A program made the position numbers and the translations under genes. The notes below the pieces were generated by a model. That model saw nothing but the letters and a program-made list of their open reading frames with translations. It was not told the origin of the DNA and did no database searches. Positions 45,121-56,514 of a stretch of DNA of 64,000 bases are shown piece by piece. Source of the stretch: Ochotona curzoniae (lineage: Eukaryota; Chordata; Mammalia; Lagomorpha; Ochotonidae); assembly GCF_017591425.1 (NCBI RefSeq), contig NW_024466307.1, positions 1,734,001 through 1,798,000 on the forward strand, given 5' to 3'. How positions within the stretch are numbered: position 1 is the stretch's first letter; the number at the start of each line of letters is the position of its first letter.

Positions 45121-45553
45121 CATCCTGACATGGGGAAAATCACACAGACGTGTGGTTCAATCCTAGAGGGAGGTGCAGGCCTGGGCCACCTTGTTTGTTG
45201 ACCTCGTATAGGAATGCAGAGCGCACTCAGGTGCAGCAAGAGCCGAGACGGCCAGTTCATCTAAGGAAACAGAAGACTTCAGATACCTCATCAAATAATG
45301 GGGAAAAGGGACCGTTCGCTGCACGCCAGCCAGGCTCCAACACAAGCCGTGAGGCCTGTGGGCACCCTGCGGTAGGTGCAGCCGGCCAGCCTTAGAACTT
45401 CTCACCTCTGGTGCAGCAAAGCCAAGAATCTCAGCACAACGCAGGTCTCTCAAGTGTCACCCTTGGAACATTCTTTCCCGCATTGGGGCCTCAAGTGACC
45501 TCCATCATGGGGAGCTGATATACCATTTATTAATTAGTTTATAATTGATCAGG
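45121..45553. other. No gene recognised
   Basis: Single-copy-looking; the end forms the target site of the next SINE. Confidence 0.5.
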
Positions 45554-45562
45554 AAAAGTCAT

Positions 45563-45902
45563 ATATATATACTTTAAAGATTTATTTATTTTCATTGCAA
45601 AGTCAGACACACAGAGAGGAGAGGAGACAGAGAGGAAGATCTTCTGTCCGTCCAACGATTCACTCGCCAAGTGACCGCAACGGCAGGTGCTATGCTGATC
45701 TGAAGCTAGGAGTCAGGGGCTCTTCTGGGTCTCCCACATGGGTGCAGGGTCCCAAGGCTTTGGGCCGTCCTTCACTGCTTTCCCGGGCCACAAGCAGGGA
45801 GCTGGATGGGAAGCGGAGCTGCCAGATTAGAACCAGCACCCATATGGGATCCCGGTGTGTTCCAGGCGAGGACTTTAGCCACTAGGCCGCCGCGCCAGGG
45901 CC
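45563..45902 (-). repeat. CSINE, young, with target-site duplication
   Basis: Inverted full-length copy with TTGCAAAGTCAGACACACAG tail block, CCAAGTGACCGCAACGG and head CTAGGCCGCCGCGCCAGGGCC. Direct repeats AAAGTCAT at 45,555-45,562 and 45,903-45,910. Confidence 0.95.
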
Positions 45903-46192
45903 AAAGTCATGTATGTTTATGCAGGCGACAGGATGTCTTGCTGTGCGTGGAATGGTAAATGAAACTTGGGCAGCAGGTGTTTACCACACACTCAACTGTC
46001 CCGTGTGCTATGGCTGCCTCTGTATGTTCTCTGTGTGATCTTCACCGCGATGTGGGGGAGGTAGTCTTGCTGCTTGACCGAAATTCAGCCACTTGCATGG
46101 GTATGTGAAGAAACTCGCGTATACCAAGAGACATGCATAAAAATGCTGACAGCATCACCGTTCGTAAAGAGACAAGACACTGGAAACATCTA

Positions 46193-46466
46193 GGGCCTGG
46201 TGCAATGGCGTGATGGCTAAATCCTAAAACCTTGCATGTGCCCGGGATCCCATATGGGCGCTGGCTCATGTTCCAGCTGCTCCATTTCCCATCCAGCTCC
46301 CTGCTTGTGGCCTGGGAAAGCAGGGGGGATTGTCCAAAGCTTTAGGACCCTGCACCCGCGTGGGAGATCCAGAAGCTCCTGGCTTCAGTTCAGCTCATTT
46401 CTGTCTCTCCTTCTCTCTGTAAATATGGCCTTTCCAATTAAAAAAAAATCTTAAAAAAAAATGTAA
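46193..46466 (+). repeat. CSINE, short internal deletion
   Basis: GGGCCTGGTGCAATGGCGTG head and body. The segment between CAGTTCAGCTC and TGTCTCTCC, normally holding the GGGGAGTGAATCA block, is deleted. Confidence 0.88.
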
Positions 46467-47270
46467 ACAATTAAAAAGCTAATGTTTCGTGACTTTACTT
46501 GGAAATTCTATTTTGCAATTACAAACACATACATTTTAAGTAATTGCGTTTTCATTTAGAGTTAAAGCTTGGTTTTAACTTAAATCTCTGAACATACCAA
46601 GAATTAAACATAGTACAAAATATTGCAGTAAGGACCACGAATGAAGAATCCTGCTTGCACTGAGGACGCGTGGGCTAAATATGGCCAGGTCTGCTGGTGC
46701 TGCAGAGAGCTATATTTATGTTAGGCCAGCACATTTGAAAAACCAAGCATCCTCTTTTGATATTTCAGGAAATATGACATCATATCTGGTAAGCTTTCCA
46801 CTGAAATCCAGATTAGCATGGCAATTTTCTCCCCAGTTTTAGACATACTATTATGAAAGTCAAAGCTGTCATGAAGAGCCAATCCTCAACCAATCTTGAA
46901 AAAAAATTTGTTTTTTCTGAACCTGACAGCCTTAAAATAAACAGACAGATGCGCACATGCGTGCCTTTGAAACATCTTTTGTTTGTTTCGAAGGCCAAGA
47001 ACTGGATTTGTCATGTCATTTCCTTGCTTTATGAATATTCTAGAAGCCAGGCAGCCGGGACACAATCAGAAGGTGAAAGAACATGGGAGAGGTGCAAGCC
47101 TCTTGGAGCCGCAGTCAGAGGATGGGAGTCAGGCGGGAGACTTGGCTTCCGGCAGTGCGGTTATCAGCCTTATCAGCCGAGGCCGCCAGCTCCTTACCTG
47201 CATTTCAACAGCGCCAGGGACTCCTCTGCCAGAGCAGGAGCCCAAGGCCCCAAGGGACGGTAGAGCGGAA
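46467..47270. other. AT-rich single-copy-looking DNA; no gene recognised
   Basis: 46,480-47,060 is AT-rich without repeats and contains homeodomain-like TAAT/ATTA clusters by eye. The 136-codon frame 46853-47263 enters GC-richer DNA and has no domain. Confidence 0.45.
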
Positions 47271-48146
47271 TGACCGCCAGAGCAGAATGTTCGTTACTCC
47301 CACAGCAAAGTTTTATTACAATGAAAGGCAAGGCAACTGACCAGCTGACCGGGATGGACACCCCTCTCCAGAGCGCAGCCCCTTCAGCACACAGGCAGGG
47401 TTTTTGTACAAGATAGATCACATACAGTTTATACAGAGTTCAATAAGAATTCATTTCCTGGGCCGTCCTCACCTTGCACGTGTCGGGATCCCATATGGGC
47501 ACTGGTTCATGTCCCAGCTGCTCCACTTCCCATCCAGCTCCCTGCTTGTGGCCTGGGAAAGCAGTTGAGGACAGTCCAAAGCTTTGGGACCCTGCACCCA
47601 TGTGGGAGACCTGGAATAAGTTCCTGGATCCTGGCTTCGGATTGGCGCAGCACCGGCCATTGCAGTCACTTGGGGAGTGAATCATTGGACGGAAATTCTT
47701 CTTCTCTGTCTCTCTTCCTGTCTGTATATATGAATTTGTGACTAAAATAAAATAAAATAAAATAAATAAAAGAATTCATTTCCCAGACAACTCATTCCTG
47801 CATTTTGTGTGTTTATGGGGTTGATGGGACCCCAGTTAATTACAAAAGTTCCTAGTACAGAAGGGGGGAATTAATCATGAAAATTTCTGGTACAGGGGAC
47901 CCACTCCTTTAATGATTAATATCTCATTCTGTGGGCCCTTCCTAACTCTTTTGCAAAAGTATTTTACAAAAGCAAAAGCAAAAGCAAAACAAGTTAAATC
48001 ACATTGTTCCTGTCCTAGTTATGGCCTATTTCCTCAAAACAATGGCAAGTTTGAACAATAGCAGCCTCATGTTTTTATTTTTACCTCTGTATGCCTTAAA
48101 CAATCATAACCTCAGGTTATCTTTACTTCCACATTTCACTTTTACA
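47271..48146 (-). mobile_element. Solo LTR of an endogenous retrovirus, interrupted by a SINE
   Basis: Read on the minus strand, the element starts TGTAAAAGTGAAATGTGG (48,146) and ends CTGGCGGTCA (47,271), the usual TG...CA frame. Near its 3' side it has a TATA-like TTGTACAAAAACCC (about 47,396-47,412) and, about 85 bp later, AATAAA (47,317-47,312), the expected order of promoter and poly(A) signal. Without the inserted SINE and its duplication it is about 550 bp, a normal LTR size. No viral genes lie on either side, so it is a solo LTR left after recombination. The family is not identified; ERV1-like is a guess. Confidence 0.65.
47459..47770 (+). repeat. CSINE nested in the LTR, A-box region missing, 14-bp target-site duplication
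   Basis: Direct repeats AAGAATTCATTTCC at 47,445-47,458 and 47,771-47,784 are perfect. The SINE begins TGGGCCGTCCTCACC: the head between GGGCC and GTCCTC (about 24 bp with the A box) is gone. The insertion postdates the LTR. Confidence 0.96.
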
Positions 48147-50868
48147 ATGGGAAGTGAAGCTGGGGCAGGGAAGGGGCCAGGGATCCACCAGGAAGCTGGA
48201 GAGAGCCTGAGGGAAGGTGTGAGAGTTCCACACTTCCCAAAGACCTAGCAGGCAATGCAGACTGAGAGCCGGTGTGGGGTGCCGCGGACTGAGGGCTCCT
48301 GGGGGAGCATCTCAGCAGCCCTTGCACCCCAGTAGCCCCTGTGCCCGTCTGCTTCCTTCTGCGCCAGAAGCTGGCCAGGCACCTAGAGGCCCTTACCTCT
48401 GGCTACTTCGCAATCGAGTGGATGCACCCATGAACCAGAGAGGTGAAAAGGACAAAACCCCACCTTCCACACATGTTCACACCTGTTCCTCTGTGTATCC
48501 ACAGCAGTGTTTACCTCTGTCGACACCATATCCATACCTCTCTCTATTTCTATGTCTATGTTTATCTCTGTTTCCATGGAAATCCCCAGTGGCGTTGGAA
48601 ATCGGTGCCTGTGGAGTAAAGTCTAGATTTCCCATGGGATTCATGTGGATTACTATAAAAAACTGGATTTCAGCCATGTTAAAGCAGTTCCACCACAAAG
48701 GCCTTTGTAAAGGGTGGGGAGACTGAGCAAAGCTGCCAGCCAGTGTCTGGGGTGTTCAGAGTGGATCTTCTCTGCTGTAGCAGGGTCCCCTTGGAAACGG
48801 GGACCCAGAAAGTCCACGGTGCCTGCCACAGAGCATGTCTTGGTCTCCCATCCACCCAGCCAGCTGTGTCACAGAAGAAGCTATGTCGTGTGGGAGGGAC
48901 ATTTATAAAGTAACCAGCCCCCTCCACCTGCCTCGCAATGTGCCCACATCCAGCCCGCACTTCCCATTTGTCGAGGCCTGAAGAAAGCCAGCTGGGGTGG
49001 GGCTTAGCAGAAAGGCTCGCCAATGAGAGCCTAACATTTTCATATTAAATGGCACCAAGCTTTTAAATAGTGAGCAGCAAAGCGAGGCCACCAGCCCTAG
49101 GGTTTATGCAAGGATGGAAAGGAACGCTTTGCCGAGGGGGTGTGGGAGAAAAGCTGTTTTCTTTTGCCCCCGGCTGTGCCCAGCTCTTTCAGCTAGCCAG
49201 TTTGTGCAGTTAATAAACAAAAAAGAAGCCCCTACAAGGTGCAGTGTGCAAAACCTCCATGCAGAGTCAAGAGCACCCTTGGGAGTCCAGCCCCAGGGAT
49301 TTCCTCCTCCATCTCTTCTCTCTCCCTCTTCCTTCCCTCCTCCAGCATGAGTCTGCAATAAGCCAGCAAACTCATTTCCCAGATTAGCTGTGTAATTCAA
49401 GGTTTCTCATCTTCAAAGTGTGGGTAGCCTTCAAATACATCACCCAGAGATTGCATGTTGGAGCTTTGTATGTGTGCAATGACACATGCATCATGACGAC
49501 ACAGAGATGTAATGGGTCCACAGGAGCTGCTTTCCTAGGTGGCGGGAGTCGGGCTGTGGGGGAGGAAGACGTGTTGGCAGGAACGGGATTGCATTTACCA
49601 AGCCACGTACTTGCTCCTTAGATGCACAACTGCCTGTCTGTTTCAGACAAGTACAGGACTGTGGCTTTCAGACACTGCCCGCCCGTATTTCCAGAAAACA
49701 ATACCTTCCCCTTCAGTATTCATGACAGCCTCTCAGCAGTTAGCAATTCACTGCTTTTTGCCAGTCAGCAAGTTTCTGATAAAATGTTGTCAGATCATCA
49801 ACCTTCAAGCTATAAACCACCTACCCATCAGCTTCGTTCCTCAGCATTGACTCCCCTTTAACGCCTGCTTGTTTGGCAGGGAGGGGGAGCCGGGAGCTAT
49901 TTTGATGATTTATAGCATCTGCTTGGTCTCCTGGATTAGGTTTGTTTAAATATTGAGTCTGGTTTTCAGAAAGCACTTGAGAAGTTTTGCAAATACATGA
50001 ACACCTTTTCCTTCAGAGAGAACCAAAAAAAACGGTTTATCACTTGCTTTTTCCTGGTTTGCCTGCAAGAGAAGCCAAGGAAGAGCTGCCTGTGGCGCCA
50101 GGTTCAACTTCCGCCCCAACACAGGATGAAGCCTCCGGGCACAGAGATCTCATTTTGGTTTCTCAAAACCTTGGCATTCCCCAGGAACTCATGCAAGGAC
50201 AGAATGTCAGGATCACGGCTCTCGTCTTTGGGGAGTTTCCACATCAGCTGTCCTTCTGAACCTCACACAGCCAACCGCTGCCCTGCCTAGGACCTGTGTA
50301 CTCCACTCTCCCTCTGCAGCCCCAGAGAGCCGGCCGTCTGCAGCGTCGCCAGGCAAGCAGGAGCACCTGAGGTCCAGCACAGTGGCTGGCAGCCTGGCAA
50401 GGAACCGAGCCAGGATCCGACAGCACACTGAGCACACAGTGCCTGCACACACCCATAAACCCTACAACAGCATCACGAGAACCCGCTGCCATCCCAGCCC
50501 TTCCGCTGACGCCTTCCTCTCTGCTTGCTCTCGCTTCTGCTTAGGCGAGGGATCAGTGACCTTGTTGGCACAGAAAGGCAAGAATGAAGCTGTCAACGGG
50601 TTCCACACAAAAACGGAAGGGCAGGAAGTAGTGGGACTGAGTGGGTGAGAGGAAGGGGAAACGGAGCAAGAGCAGCCGGGAGGGGACTGACGTGGCTCCA
50701 GCAAGCCAAAGCTCTCGCTCCTGCGGGAGAGGACCTAGGGCCCACGGTCACATAACAAGAGCACATACGCTGTCCAGGCCTTTGGCGCTTTCTCATATTA
50801 CAGAAGTCACCAGAACATTCCATCTTTCTTAGTTCAGTTGATTTTGTTGGTCTCCGCAGTTTTCTTAT
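48147..50868. other. 2.7 kb without recognised repeats; no gene recognised
   Basis: The longest repeat-poor stretch between the islands. 49,600-50,000 is AT-rich with several homeobox/E-box-like words; a GTTAATAAAC at 49,207-49,216 is an isolated poly(A)-like signal. Frames such as 48274-48726 and 50213-50492 lack domains. Part may be conserved regulatory DNA. Confidence 0.4.
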
Positions 50869-51197
50869 TTTAAAAAAAGATTTAGCTATTTTCATTGGAA
50901 AGGCAGATTTTTACAGGGAGAAGGGGAAATAGAGACACAGATCTTCATTCTCTGGTTCACGCCCAGAGAACTAAGGGCTGCCGCTGGGCCAGTCCAAAGA
51001 AAGGAGCCAGGAGCCTCCTCTGGGTCTGCCAAGCGGGTGCAGCGTCTCAGGGTCGTGAACCATCCTCCACTGCTTTCTTAGGCCATGAACAGGAAGCTGG
51101 ATGGAAAGTGGAGCACCTGGGACACGAACCAGTACTATTATGGGATGCCGGTGCTTGCAGGCAGAGGATTAGCCAATTGATTCACTGCACCATCCCC
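50869..51197 (-). repeat. CSINE, older full-length copy
   Basis: AAAAAAGATTTAGCTATTTT inverted tail, CTGGTTCACGCCCAGAG, GAACAGGAAGCTGGATGG, and an inverted head ending TTCACTGCACCATCCCC. Confidence 0.9.
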
Positions 51198-51659
51198 TCA
51201 GTAATTTTATTTTTACATACACTGATACACGATTGATAACATGCTGCTTTGCTTTTAGATTTTGGCATATGCTGTTGGCTTTGAAGAAAACTATACAAAA
51301 GATGCAAAGGTAAATAAAAGACTTATCTAATGCTTGCTTCAGCGTAATGCTCAATGGGAGGCTGGAGTCCTTCCTTCTGAGGCAGGAGGTAGATGCCTTT
51401 TCACAGAAGGAAACAAACAAAAACAGGGAAGAGCCACCACGGCCACAGCCAGTGGGTGGGGAACACTGAGGTGTTCTGTCCCACCCTCCCTCCGGTCCCC
51501 TCACAGGGTGGCAGCCACATCAGTGAGGGGACGTTTTCCTTGTCGGTAGAGGCCTGTCCATCTTGTTCTGGTGGGGCAGGGGGTGCTCCCAGGACCATTT
51601 TGTGCTGTGCTGAGTGGACCTGACTTTGCAAGCCAAGAAGCCGACAGTGCTTTTCCTGC

Positions 51660-51691
<32 letters not shown>

Positions 51692-53344
51692 GACCGACTG
51701 TCCCCAAGTGCCTGCCTGGTGCCTGGTGCAGGAGTGGAGAACAAAGCAGGCTCATAGCTGGAGATTTTCCTTATCTTCAGATGGATGGGTACCAGGAGCC
51801 TCTTCTACAGCAGACACCAGCCCATTGGTGCTGATGGCCTAGGCAGGCAGAGCCCTGAGGAAGTGTGGGGAGGAGACCCCCTTAGGGTAGGGCTGTAAGG
51901 GCCTGAGAATGAGCCAGACGGGGTCAGAACTCTAGGAACTTGCCACCTTGGTGCTGGGGAAAGGAGGCTGGTTGGTTGCTGAAGCAGAGCGGGCAGAGTT
52001 AGGGAGCTGCCAGGAGTCACCAGAAAGGATGCCAGGTACTGCCCGTGTTCTACTGCTGTAACCACAGGTGGCTGACAGAGGTCAAGTTAGCACCTGGCTC
52101 TGCAGAACCCTGGTTGGTGGTTGGTTGAGGCCTGTCCCTGGGGAGGCCTTCTTGCAGCATGGTGACGTGAACAGGAGGATGATGTGAACAGACAGCTCAG
52201 CGCTCTCCTCCCCCTTTCCCCCCTGCTGGCACCACCACAGGGTGCCACTTTCACATTACGGGGTATCACCCTCAGGACCTCATCTCTCCTTTGGCACCTC
52301 CAGATCCCATGCACAGGTGTCTTTGGGGATTTCCTTTCCTACATGAATCCTGGGGTGCCCATACAGAAAGCAGAAGCATGGGGGCGGCAGAGCTGGTCTG
52401 CACACCGTGTCTCATGTTCTCTCATGTTCTCTGCCAGGTAGAAGAAATGGCGGCTGAGCAGCAGGAGAGGTGGCAGCTGGGTGTTCTGAGGGGACCTCCC
52501 CCTAGAGAGGTGGTCTGGCACATCTGTCCACCCGTGACTCAGAAGTACCTGTCCCTCCTCTGAGAGATGCCCCCTAGCTGGGCGTTTCCCTCTATAATGG
52601 CATCCTACATGGGACCCGGGAGGGACACGCAGCGGAGGGGAATTTCCCCGAGCCTGAGCGCCTCCTCCACAGGAGGCAGCCTCAAGGGAGGCCTAGTGGT
52701 GAGACAGTCCCAAGTGTGGGCATCCACGTGGGGACAGAGGAACGTGCAGGCACTCCCCCAGACGGCGCTGATTGGTCCCGTTACACTGAAGGTCAATTTT
52801 GCGCTACCTCGTAAAGCTGCAACTGCTGTAACGCGTGCTATGACACGTAAGGTGTGCTGGCTGGACACCGGCCTTTGGGGCCTCCTCTCTGCCCTGCAGG
52901 TGGAGCATCCAGAAACCCATTCGGTGGATCACATCGGCAAAGTGAAGAAATGCAGGTTCCAAATGGGTGGTGGTAGAGGACATTGTAGAAAGAAGCACTT
53001 TCCTTAGAAAACTCAGGTTTCCATTGCATGTTTAATGAATCACAATGAGCACTTCCTCATCCTGTGGCTCTGATCAGCACGGATCTATAGAAGTCCTTGC
53101 CCATGTTCACAAGGTCATGTGAAAGAAGCTATGCGGCTACAATGGTGGTTTACAATCTAGGCAGTGCTCTCCAACAATAGAGGAATGAAAAGCAATTTAC
53201 TAAACTCAATGGGACGTTGAACTAGGTCTAAATATATCAGCACACACAAATCTCAAAAACAAAACAAATCAAAACAAAACAAAAAAACCCAGCATTGATC
53301 GAAAAGAAGTTTCAGAATAGGCATGGCATCATTCATGAAAAGTT
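51198..53344. other. No gene recognised; GA-rich run at 51,668-51,693
   Basis: About 2.1 kb without SINEs. It contains a GAGAGAGAGA run, a duplicated CTCATGTTCT near 52,411-52,430, and an A-rich stretch at 53,253-53,288. A 146-codon frame (52567-53007) has no domain. Confidence 0.45.
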
Positions 53345-53508
53345 TTTCTTTGAAAAGATTTATTTTGATGTGTTTGAAAGGCAAAGTTGCATAGAGAGAC
53401 AGAGATTTTCTATCTGCTGGTTTAGTTCCCAAATGGCTGCTATGGCTGGGGCTTAGCTAGGTCAAGGTCAGGAGCCTCTTCTAGGTCCCCATGTGAGTGC
53501 AGGGCCTA
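53345..53508 (-). repeat. CSINE 3' half
   Basis: Inverted tail AAAGATTTATTTTGATG through GAGTGCAGGGCC, where it stops exactly at an LTR-like border. Confidence 0.85.
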
Positions 53509-53509
53509 T

Positions 53510-53639
53510 TGCGAGGTGCAAGCGAGATCACACCAGACATGTCTAAAGTTATTAAGGAGTCTTTATTAACCAAGCTTGATGATAATAGAGCACACTGGAA
53601 ATAACAAACTACATGTGCCAATCACAATCCAACCAAACA
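53510..53639 (-). mobile_element. LTR 3'-end fragment
   Basis: On the minus strand TTAATAAAGACTCCTTAAT and, 50 bp later, TTGCACCTCGCA end the element in CA. This looks like the poly(A) signal and U5 end of a retroviral LTR. No TATA box or full U3 is seen, so it is partial. Confidence 0.5.
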
Positions 53640-53699
53640 TAATCCCAAGAGGAACAAATATATTATTATAAAAGATATAATAAAATTGAAGTGTGAATA

Positions 53700-54250
53700 C
53701 CCTATGACTCAATCCTAGGCTTGGATCACAGAGCAAGTTATGCTCTGGAAACTTATAAAAGGATATTAATTGTGGGGCTGAGGCAATGATGGAGCACGTT
53801 TAGCTTCAGCCTGCAGTGCCAGTACCTGATATGGCAGCCTGTTCGAGTCCTGGCTTTTCTACTTCAGATCCAGCTCACTGCTAACAGCACCGGAAAGCAG
53901 CGGAGGATGGCCCAAACAGTGGGACCCTTGAATCCAAGTGGGCTCCTGGTCCAGCCCTGGCTGTCGTGGTTTATTTGGGGAATGAACCAGTAGAACTCTG
54001 TCTCTCTTCACTCTGCCTTTCAAATAAAAATAAATAAATCTGAAAAAAAGAGAATATTAATCTCAATTATTTGTGTGATAGCAGAAACAGAAAATAAAAG
54101 GAAAGCCAAAACTTCCCTCCCAGTTGGAAATAACCAAATGCTTACTTTTTGAAGAATAGATGCATTGTGGTATATTTACACAACATAATTTTATGCTGTC
54201 ATGAAAATTAATTATTATAGCTACATACTTATTTGTGGATGACAGATACA
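53700..54250 (+). repeat. L1 3' end, split by a SINE
   Basis: CTATGACTCAATCCTAGGCT before the SINE and GGAAATAACCAAATGC, TGCATTGTGGTATATTTACA and ATGCTGTCATGAAAATTAAT after it follow the 3' region of old L1s in order. The SINE at 53,773-54,045 splits it, with ATATTAAT at both junctions as probable target-site duplication. Confidence 0.7.
53773..54045 (+). repeat. CSINE inserted in L1
   Basis: GGGGCTGAGGCAATGATGGA head, GTTCGAGTCCTGGC B-box region, a shortened middle, and TTTCAAATAAAAATAAATAAATC tail. Confidence 0.9.
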
Positions 54251-54709
54251 TGCCAGGGCTAGGGCAGCCATTTTGACACCACACCGTCTCATCAGTCACT
54301 GGTGTTGGTAGCTGCCTGCCAAACAAGACAACACAGTTTAAGACAACGTCTACTTGCACATGTAACTATTCTGAATTGTCAGAAAGATGGGGCTGAGAAG
54401 CAAAATGTATCAAGTTCCCATGCCCTTGCCCCCTTATCTGCGTGTCTCTATGGCAACTGGTGTCATGGTAACCAACAGCCACTCACCAGCTTGGCTGGCT
54501 GCTCACAACCTTGTTATGTAAGAGTCTGCCTCCGTGTCATATCGTCTGTGAGCTCATATAGCAAGCTGAGGGGCGTGACTGGATGTGGCACCTGCTGAAA
54601 GTCCACCCTAGCTAAGAGGCTGCTTACCTACGCTGTGAGTAAAGAGGTGTGCACTTACACGAGGCTCCCGAGTTACTTCTTGATGTCTAAACCCAGACCT
54701 AGTCTCCCA
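54251..54709 (+). mobile_element. LTR-like element (tentative)
   Basis: Starts TGCCAGGGCTAGGGCAGCCA directly after the L1 and ends CTAGTCTCCCA. Near the end, GTGAGTAAAGAGGTGTGCAC then GAGTTACTTCTTGATG resembles an R-U5 junction. No clear TATA box or duplication. It may be an ERVL/MaLR-type LTR, but this is uncertain. Confidence 0.4.
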
Positions 54710-54721
54710 AAGTGGTCATTC

Positions 54722-55045
54722 TTTTTTTTTTTTTTAATTCTTATTTATTAGCCAGGTACCCACAAAGAGAAGCAGAGACAGAGATTTCCCAATGGCCAGC
54801 TCATTCCCCCAAATGGCTACAATGGCTGGAGCAGAGCCAACATGAAGCCAGGAGCCAAGAGCTTGCTGCAGGTCTTCCACATGGGTTCAGGGTGCCAAGG
54901 CTTAGGGCCATCCTTTGCTGCTTTCTCAGGCCATCGCAGGAAGCTGGATCGGAAGTGGGGCAGCCAGGACGTGACCTGGCATCCATAAGGGATCCCGATG
55001 CACGCAAGACAAGGATTTAGCCACTAGACTATCACACCAGGCCCC
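54722..55045 (-). repeat. CSINE, full length
   Basis: Inverted poly(A) and TTATTTATTAGCC, body with GAAGCCAGGAGCCAAGAGC, and head CTAGACTATCACACCAGGCC. Confidence 0.92.
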
Positions 55046-55074
55046 TGAACTTTTTAAGACTATGTTTTATGGGG

Positions 55075-55480
55075 TGGGTTTTGTGGAGCAGTGGGTAAAG
55101 ACTTTTTGAAGGCCTGACAAGATGAGGGGAAGGAGGCATTACTGGGACTCAGAGACCAAGAGGGCAGGGTGAGAAGGATGCTTAAGGCCTGCATCCAAGA
55201 CACAGCCAGCCTCCAGCAGCACCAGGGCAGCCTGTGGATCTGGAACCCGACCTCTGAATAAGAGAGATGGCAGGTTGGACAATCTGATTCCGCATCTGAG
55301 TGCTGGCTTCCGGGACTGGCTCTGCTCCCCGTTCCAGACTGGAGCCAACGCACAGGGTGATGGCTTCAGTGTGCCTGCCACTCGTGCGGAGTAGCCAGGC
55401 TGGGTTCCAGGCTCCCGGCTGAGGCAGGGATTGGAGGAATGAAGTAGCAGATGAGACATTTCTTGCTCTCTGGCTCTCAA
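55075..55480 (+). repeat. Decayed CSINE (tentative)
   Basis: TTTTGTGGAGCAGTGGGTAA resembles a SINE head and GGCTCCCGGCTGAGG...GAATGAAGTAGCAGATGAG the SINE end. The middle is unrelated or rearranged. Confidence 0.4.
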
Positions 55481-55500
55481 TTTTTAAATGCACATTATCT

Positions 55501-55821
55501 TTTTTTAAAAGATTTATTTTAATTGCAAAAGTCAGATATACATATAGAGGAGGAGACAGAGAGGAAGATCTTCGTCTACTAATTCACTCCCCAAGTGACT
55601 GCAATGGCTGGTGCTGCGCTGATCTGAAGCCAGGAGCCACGAGCTTCCTCCGGAGTTCCCACGTGGGTGCAGGATCCCAAGGCTTTGGGCCGTCCTTGAC
55701 TGCTTTCCCAGGCCACAAGCAGAGAGCTGGATGGGAAGTGGGGCCTCTGGGATTAGAACTGGCACCCATATGGGATCCTGGTGCATTCAAGATGAGGACT
55801 TTAGCTGCTAGGCCACGGCCC
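55501..55821 (-). repeat. CSINE with 14-bp target-site duplication
   Basis: Inverted copy with AATTGCAAAAGTCAGATATA and CCAAGTGACTGCAATGG. Flanked by AATGCACATTATCT at 55,487-55,500 and 55,822-55,835. Confidence 0.96.
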
Positions 55822-55835
55822 AATGCACATTATCT

Positions 55836-56170
55836 TTTTTTTTTTTTTTAAAGATTTATTTTTATTATTTTGTTATTGGGAAGGCGGATATACAGAGAGG
55901 AGAGACAGAGAGGAAGATCTTCCATCTGATGATTCACTCCCCAAGTGAGCGCAACGGGTCGATACTACGCCGATCCGAAGCCAGGAGCCTCTTCCGGGTC
56001 TCCCACGCGGGTGCAGGGTCCCAAAGCTTTGGGCCGTCCTCGACTGCTTTCCCAGGCCACAAGCAGGGAGCTGGAAGGGAAGCGGGGCTGCCGGGATTAG
56101 AACCGGCGCCCATATGGGATCCCGGGCGTGCAAGGCGAGGACTTAACCACTGCGCCACCGCGCCGGGCCC
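55836..56170 (-). repeat. CSINE, the youngest-looking copy, in the same target
   Basis: Nearly intact with many unmutated CpGs, head CCACCGCGCCGGGCCC and GATCCCGGGCGTGCAAGGC. It reuses the target of the previous SINE: CACATTATCT at 55,826-55,835 and 56,171-56,180. Confidence 0.97.
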
Positions 56171-56180
56171 CACATTATCT

Positions 56181-56498
56181 TTTTAAAACTATTTTTATTT
56201 GGAATAATTACGGAAAGAAGGAGAGGCAGAGAAAGAGGTCTTCTATCTGCTGGTTCACTCCCCAAACAGCATCAATGGCCAGAGCTGGGCTAATCTGAAG
56301 CCAGGATCCTGAAGTCCCACCCTGTGGTTGGTTCTTCTGGGTCTGCTACGCGGGTGCAGAGGCTCAAGGATTTGAGCCATCCTTTGCTGTTTTCCTAGCC
56401 CATAAGCAGGGAGCTACATTGAAAGAGTAGCCAGGACTTGAACTAGTGTCTATATGGGATGCCAGCCCTTAGCCCACAACACCACAGCATTGGCCCCA
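56181..56498 (-). repeat. CSINE, older copy
   Basis: TTTTTATTTGGAATAATTAC inverted tail, body, and head ending ACCACAGCATTGGCCCC. The two younger SINEs sit immediately beside its A/T tail. Confidence 0.9.
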
Positions 56499-56514
56499 AA
56501 TGATTTTTTTTCAG

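Noticed and set aside
47271..48146. Full provirus around the LTRs
   Set aside because: No gag, pro, pol or env-like frames lie next to any of the LTRs, and no paired LTR was found within the window.
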